A stretch of 64,000 nt of DNA from Variovorax sp. J22P240. GTDB taxonomy: Bacteria > Pseudomonadota > Gammaproteobacteria > Burkholderiales > Burkholderiaceae_C. Under the pieces are notes generated by a model, which worked only from the letters and a program-made list of their open reading frames with translations, was not told the DNA's origin and ran no database searches. Location of the stretch: assembly GCF_030316855.1 (NCBI RefSeq), contig NZ_JASZYR010000001.1, forward strand, positions 372,001 through 436,000, read 5' to 3'. Position 1 is the stretch's first letter. Each line of letters begins with the position of its first letter. Position numbers and translations under genes: made by a program. Positions 60,657-64,000 of the stretch are shown one piece after another.

Positions 60657-60959
60657 GGAGGTAAAGGCGTGTTGCCGAAAGCCTTGATGGCCGCTACGTT
60701 AAGGCGACGTCCTCTGCGGCACAAGTGTCGACACAATTATTCATGTTTAAAAACAACATACTTCACGAATCAGTTCGCGTATTGGTGGAAGAATTGATAC
60801 CTAAGTGTTACTTTTAAAAATGAAACTTGGTGTTCCTGTTGTCACGAAATGAAAAAGCAACAGCTTTCCCCGCTTCCTGCGCGATTTGAGCGTTTGCGAC
60901 AGGGTTTCTCTGCTGCTTTGCCATAATCGAACAGCGAGAGCTACCAAAAACTGCACAAC
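60657..60959. other. AT-rich intergenic region, likely two divergent promoters
   Basis: No gene is seen in these 303 bp. The region is clearly more AT-rich than its surroundings. It contains the palindrome GTGTCGACAC (60725-60734), a TTGATA hexamer (60794-60799) followed 15 bp later by TAAAAA, and a CATAAT -10-like hexamer (60922-60927) 33 bp before the cyclase start. None forms a fully convincing promoter alone. It separates the minus-strand hypothetical gene from the cyclase-FHA gene. Confidence 0.5.
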
Positions 60960-61907
60960 ATGGGCGCCAATTCCACAGTCGTATTTGCTGACTTGACGGG
61001 GAGCACCAGGGTTTTCGAGGCCATGGGGAACGCCCGTGCGACCGAGACGGTGACGCGCCTGACCCAGTGGATCGGCGGCGTGTGCGAATCCCATGGCGGA
61101 CGTGTCGTGAAATCGCTGGGCGATGGCGTCTTTGCCATCTTCGCCAACGGCGTGACTGCCACCCGGGCCGTGCTGGAAATGCAGCGCAATCATCAGAAGC
61201 GCTTGCAGACCTGGCCGGCGCCCTTGCGCATGGAACTGCAGATCGGTGTCGCCAGCGGCGAAGTCGTCGAAGTCGACGGCGACTGTTACGGCGACGCAGT
61301 CAACCTGGCATCGCGGCTCAGCGATCTGGCCGGCCCCGGCCAGATCTGGGCTACCGAGTCGGTCATCGAGCAGTTGCTGGAGGGCGAAGTGCGCCATCGC
61401 AACCTGGGGCCGATCAATATTCGCGGCAAGGTCGAGATGCCCGTCGTCCACCGCGTCGACTGGCAGGACGAGGTTTCCGAGTTCCTGACGATGCCTGCCG
61501 CGCTGATCCAGCCGGCGCGTGCGGCGGATTCGTCCTTCGGCCAGATCGAACTGGCATGGCTCGACGTGCGTTCGATGTTTCGCGCGGCTGAATTGCCCAT
61601 TCACCTGGGGCGGGTCGACGAGGCGCAGTTCGTCGTCAACGATCCACGGGTGTCGCGCCTGCATGCGCGCATCGAAGCGCGGCACGGCAGTTGTGTGCTG
61701 GTCGATGTCAGCACCTATGGCACCTGGGTCCGCTTCCACGGCACCGCGGGCGCCAGCGGCGAAATCGCGCTGAGGCGCGACGAGTGCGTGCTGCACGGCA
61801 GCGGCGAGATCGGCCTGGGCGCACCGCTCAGCGATTTCAGCGCGCCGACCATCTCGTTCAACACGACCGGCGGCAATGTGCTGCTGGCTCGTCGCGACGT
61901 CCGCTGA
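60960..61907 (+). CDS. Class III adenylate/guanylate cyclase with FHA-like domain
   Basis: This is a 315-residue cytosolic protein. The N-terminal cyclase domain has both metal aspartates, D11 (VFADLTGST) and D55 (KSLGDGVFA), and the transition-state pair N115/R119 (VNLASR), so it should be active. It starts almost directly with the catalytic domain. The C-terminal half (about 215-300) is FHA-like: LGRVDEAQFVV and RVSRLHARIE are present. The usual Asn of the SxNGT turn is Tyr (VSTYGTW), which may weaken phosphothreonine binding. Nucleotide preference is not decidable by eye. Confidence 0.87.
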   Translation: MGANSTVVFADLTGSTRVFEAMGNARATETVTRLTQWIGGVCESHGGRVVKSLGDGVFAIFANGVTATRAVLEMQRNHQKRLQTWPAPLRMELQIGVASGEVVEVDGDCYGDAVNLASRLSDLAGPGQIWATESVIEQLLEGEVRHRNLGPINIRGKVEMPVVHRVDWQDEVSEFLTMPAALIQPARAADSSFGQIELAWLDVRSMFRAAELPIHLGRVDEAQFVVNDPRVSRLHARIEARHGSCVLVDVSTYGTWVRFHGTAGASGEIALRRDECVLHGSGEIGLGAPLSDFSAPTISFNTTGGNVLLARRDVR

Positions 61908-62070
61908 CACGCCTTTCGCCTGCGAGGTTCGATGGATGGCCGACCGGGCGCACCGGCTGTCGAGCGCCTTGTTCGATCCAGCTATATCGAACTGAAGATT
62001 GCTTCGTTGTCTTGTCATGTGTCTTGCCCAGAATGCGAGGCTCATCGATACGCCCTACAAGACACGAACC

Positions 62071-62268
62071 ATGAGCTCGCTCTCCCCATCGATCCATCCT
62101 GCACAGCGCGTGATCGGCGTGACCGCCAAGGCCTGGGGCATCGCCCCCGCATCGGCGCATGCCATCGCGCGCCGTGCTCACCATGGCTATGTCTCGGTCC
62201 GCGCGCTGCGACGACTTGCAGTGGCTTCCGCATCGACAGGGTCGCTCACCATTGCCCATTCATGGTGA
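62071..62268 (+). CDS. Possible small hypothetical protein
   Basis: This is an open frame of 65 residues, Ala/His/Arg-rich (AKAWGIAPASAHAIARRAHHG). No domain is seen and the upstream ribosome-binding site is weak. It lies 76 bp before the DsbA-like gene on the same strand. It could equally be a chance frame. Confidence 0.3.
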   Translation: MSSLSPSIHPAQRVIGVTAKAWGIAPASAHAIARRAHHGYVSVRALRRLAVASASTGSLTIAHSW

Positions 62269-62344
62269 GTGGAACTTGAACTTGGATATTTGCGCCATTG
62301 GTCGATACTGACGGCCTGTTCTTCCATCTCGCAGGCCGCAGATC

Positions 62345-62899
62345 ATGAACACCCGCACATCGCTGAGTCCGCTCCTCGTGCCCGATATGCGCACAGACCA
62401 CATCGTGGGATCCGGCGCATCGCAGGTCACCGTGGTCGAGTATGGCGACTTCGAGTGCCCGTCGTGCCGGCAGGCGCACCCGGCGGTGAAGATTCTTCTG
62501 GCGCACTTCGGCGACAAGGTGTGCTACGTGTTCCGCCACTATCCATTGCGCGAGGTTCATCCGCACGCGGAACTGGCGGCGGAGGCGTCCGAGGCGGCGT
62601 CGGCGCAACACAAGTTCTGGCCGTACCACGATCTTCTGTTCACCCATCAGCAACATCTCGACAAGCCGCACCTTTTCGAATTCGGCGAGCAGCTTGGCCT
62701 GGATATGTCCCGCTTTCGCAATGAGGTCGAAGACCACGTCTACCTGCAGCGCGTGCAGGAGCAGGTCGACAGTGGTCGCCGCGTTGGGGTGCGCTCGACG
62801 CCGGCCTTCTACGTCGACGGCGTCGGTACCGACGTGACGTTCGGGCTGCAGCATCTGCAGGAGGCGGTCGACAAGGCCCTGCTCGCCTCCGCAGCGTAG
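62345..62899 (+). CDS. DsbA-like thioredoxin-fold protein, cytoplasmic
   Basis: This is a 184-residue thioredoxin-fold protein of the DsbA/DSBA-like (thioredoxin_4) type. The active-site CPSC is at 38-41 (EYGDFECPSC), and the cis-proline motif is STPAFYVDG. There is no signal peptide or membrane anchor, unlike classical DsbA, so it would act in the cytosol. Relatives occur near NhaA-type transporters and in stress operons; nothing of that sort is adjacent. Confidence 0.88.
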   Translation: MNTRTSLSPLLVPDMRTDHIVGSGASQVTVVEYGDFECPSCRQAHPAVKILLAHFGDKVCYVFRHYPLREVHPHAELAAEASEAASAQHKFWPYHDLLFTHQQHLDKPHLFEFGEQLGLDMSRFRNEVEDHVYLQRVQEQVDSGRRVGVRSTPAFYVDGVGTDVTFGLQHLQEAVDKALLASAA

Positions 62900-62915
62900 C
62901 CTCCCACCGCCGACC

Positions 62916-63449
62916 TCAGGCCGGTTCGAGTACCTGGAGCACGCGGCCGTCACCTATGAATGACTCGCCGACCAGCATCCGAAACGCGGTGTCTGCCGGA
63001 AACCGAGGCAGCGCCAAGGCGGGCGCGAGAAATTCCACTTCGAGTGTCTGAGCCGTTCCGCGGCGAAAGGCTTCGCCGGGCCGTACCCACCACCTGGCAG
63101 AGAAGGCCTCGTTGTCGACGACGAGCGCGCAGCGATGCTCGCCCTCGGCGACCGGCGTGTCGTGGGAGGGCAGCTTCGGTTGGCGCAACGTGAGTTCGAC
63201 GCGCGCGTGCGGTTCGAAGACGCGTCTTTCGTCGAAAGGCGAAGGCGGCGGCGCAGCCGGGCGCCGGATCCGCGCGATGAGCCAGGCAATGACGTTACCG
63301 ATGATCGGCACCCACAGCAGCATCAGCAGTGTGCCGATGTCGCGCAGGGTAGATCCCGGCGCCGCGAAATGCCGCATGACGGCGCCCCCGATGGCGACGC
63401 ACAACAGGATGATGACGATGAGTCGGCGTCTGAATTGGATGGTGGTCAT
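62916..63449 (-). CDS. Membrane protein of unknown function
   Basis: This is a 177-residue protein with two N-terminal membrane helices (about 10-27 and 38-58, the latter GTLLMLLWVPIIGNVIAWLI). A hydrophilic domain of about 110 residues follows, likely mostly beta (ARVELTLRQPKLPSHDTPVAEGEHRCALVVD). I do not recognise a family. It is convergent with the DsbA-like gene. Confidence 0.72.
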   Translation of the reverse strand: MTTIQFRRRLIVIILLCVAIGGAVMRHFAAPGSTLRDIGTLLMLLWVPIIGNVIAWLIARIRRPAAPPPSPFDERRVFEPHARVELTLRQPKLPSHDTPVAEGEHRCALVVDNEAFSARWWVRPGEAFRRGTAQTLEVEFLAPALALPRFPADTAFRMLVGESFIGDGRVLQVLEPA

Positions 63450-63577
63450 GGTGGATGGGTAGCTTAGCGGGGTGCTGCCGGCCTGCCGATCGGCCGGTGC
63501 TTATTCCAGAGGCAATGCGGCGGAAACCCGCGCCAGGTCAGGCTGCGTGCGAGGGTCTCCCGCTACTACGCACAGTG

Positions 63578-63586
63578 TTATCCACA
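63578..63586 (+). other. Perfect DnaA box
   Basis: TTATCCACA matches the strict DnaA-box consensus. It is single, in a region without a recognised gene. It could titrate or bind DnaA, but one box alone does not make an origin, and chance occurrence in 64 kb is possible. Confidence 0.4.
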
Positions 63587-63917
63587 GAATTGCGGCACAA
63601 CTCAGGTGAGAGTCAGCTTGGCCGTCCGATTCATGCGGTTTCCGGTTGACCCACCCCTCTGCCTCCAGCTCCGCAAACAGCGGAGTCAGCGACTGCAGCT
63701 TGACGCCTTCGCGCGCGCCACTCTGCGGAGTCCGTAGAGGGTTGCGTCACGCGATCCAGGCGTTACGGGGTCAGTCCCTCGGCTTCAACGCGATGCGCTC
63801 CCATTTGGTGCAATATGTTGTCGCATTAATGAAGGCGAAAGAAAGTGCGATTGGCCAGCATCATGTGGGCTTTGTCGTTAGATTGGTTAGGGATAACCAT
63901 GATTTTTGTCATCGAAA

Positions 63918-63947
63918 TTGATGCGCTCAAGATCGACGAATTACTAT
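63918..63947 (+). promoter_or_regulatory. Candidate sigma70-type promoter near the right edge
   Basis: TTGATG (63918-63923) and TACTAT (63942-63947) are separated by 18 bp. Each matches the consensus at 4 of 6 positions, within a strongly AT-rich context. An inverted repeat follows directly. It points to a gene beginning beyond base 64000. Confidence 0.4.
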
Positions 63948-63949
63948 AG

Positions 63950-63973
63950 AATACGTAAACATATTGACGTATT
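63950..63973. repeat. Inverted repeat next to the edge promoter
   Basis: AATACG (63950-63955) and CGTATT (63968-63973) are perfect 6-bp arms around a 12-base AT-rich spacer. The position just downstream of a -10-like element suits an operator. Confidence 0.4.
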
Positions 63974-64000
63974 GGCTCTGTTTTTAGGGGCCGCCGTATA

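Larger units (their letters stand above)
63450..64000. other. Gene-poor end of window
   Basis: I find no convincing gene in these 551 bp. Short frames on both strands lack ribosome-binding sites and domain-like sequence. The first 300 bp are GC-rich and the last 170 bp become AT-rich. They contain a DnaA box, a promoter-like sequence and an inverted repeat, listed separately. This probably precedes a gene beyond the window or marks the edge of an acquired segment. Confidence 0.5.

Noticed and set aside
60725..60734. GTGTCGACAC palindrome as a regulator site
   Set aside because: A single 10-bp palindrome is not enough to assign a site; it is only noted within the intergenic entry.
63501..63760. 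Minus-strand open stretch with protein-like segment (ELEAEGWVNRKPHE)
   Set aside because: It looks mildly protein-like and could be a gene remnant, but it has no ATG, no ribosome-binding site and no recognised family, so it is not called.
63646..63921. Plus-strand frame of 91 codons near the right edge
   Set aside because: No ribosome-binding site, no domain, and it spans a sharp composition change.

Overview
The window is GC-rich and densely coded. It looks like a chromosomal segment of a betaproteobacterium of the order Burkholderiales, most likely family Comamonadaceae and Variovorax-like. Three things point there: a short-form histidine system with hisZ beside purA, a lone Bug-type solute-binding protein in a catabolic cluster, and the combination of two housekeeping gene orders (ndk-rlmN-pilF-rodZ-ispG-hisS-yfgM-bamB-der, then hfq-hflX-hflK-hflC-yjeT-hisZ-purA). 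The family is inferred from protein character and synteny; no database search was possible. No tRNA, rRNA, CRISPR array or insertion sequence was seen.

Layout. 1-3438: end of the 2-oxoglutarate dehydrogenase operon (odhB, cut by the window edge, and lpdA), then zapE. 3435-9226: a secreted coiled-coil protein, a PP2C phosphatase, a YdcH-like small protein, a DinG/YoaA helicase, and the divergent pair bamD/rluD. 9354-11875: scpB and rluB. 12026-21160: the ndk-to-der block (nucleotide metabolism, 23S rRNA and tRNA functions, pilus and outer-membrane assembly, isoprenoid synthesis). 21334-28479: the hfq-to-purA block plus a purine-type phosphoribosyltransferase. Two good Rho-independent terminators frame hfq.

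28498-41028 is mixed: VOC protein, AraC regulator with a divergent PLP lyase, TesA-like esterase divergent from a YbbA-like ABC ATPase, rlmB, an amidohydrolase, a two-gene CHR transporter, YihY, CHRD and patatin proteins. 41128-45787 is a catabolic-looking stretch: 3-hydroxybutyrate dehydrogenase, ModA-like binding lipoprotein, class II aldolase, Bug protein, 2-hydroxyacid dehydrogenase. 45803-50705 holds a MarR-GNAT fusion, YgiQ, a secreted unknown and UspA.

50880-60283 is the most interesting part. A LysR regulator precedes an aconitase-family enzyme whose swivel domain comes first. Next comes a histidine kinase/response regulator pair followed by a secreted GlcG/HbpS-like protein, a secreted ankyrin protein and a PaiB-like protein. 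That order recalls the Streptomyces HbpS-SenS-SenR heme/redox sensor. After it sit a TadA deaminase fused to a degenerate alpha/beta-hydrolase domain, and an LD-carboxypeptidase.

60324-64000 holds a small conserved-looking protein, a class III cyclase fused to an atypical FHA domain, a cytoplasmic DsbA-like protein and a membrane protein. The last 550 bases have no convincing gene. They become AT-rich and carry a perfect DnaA box, a promoter-like sequence and an inverted repeat.
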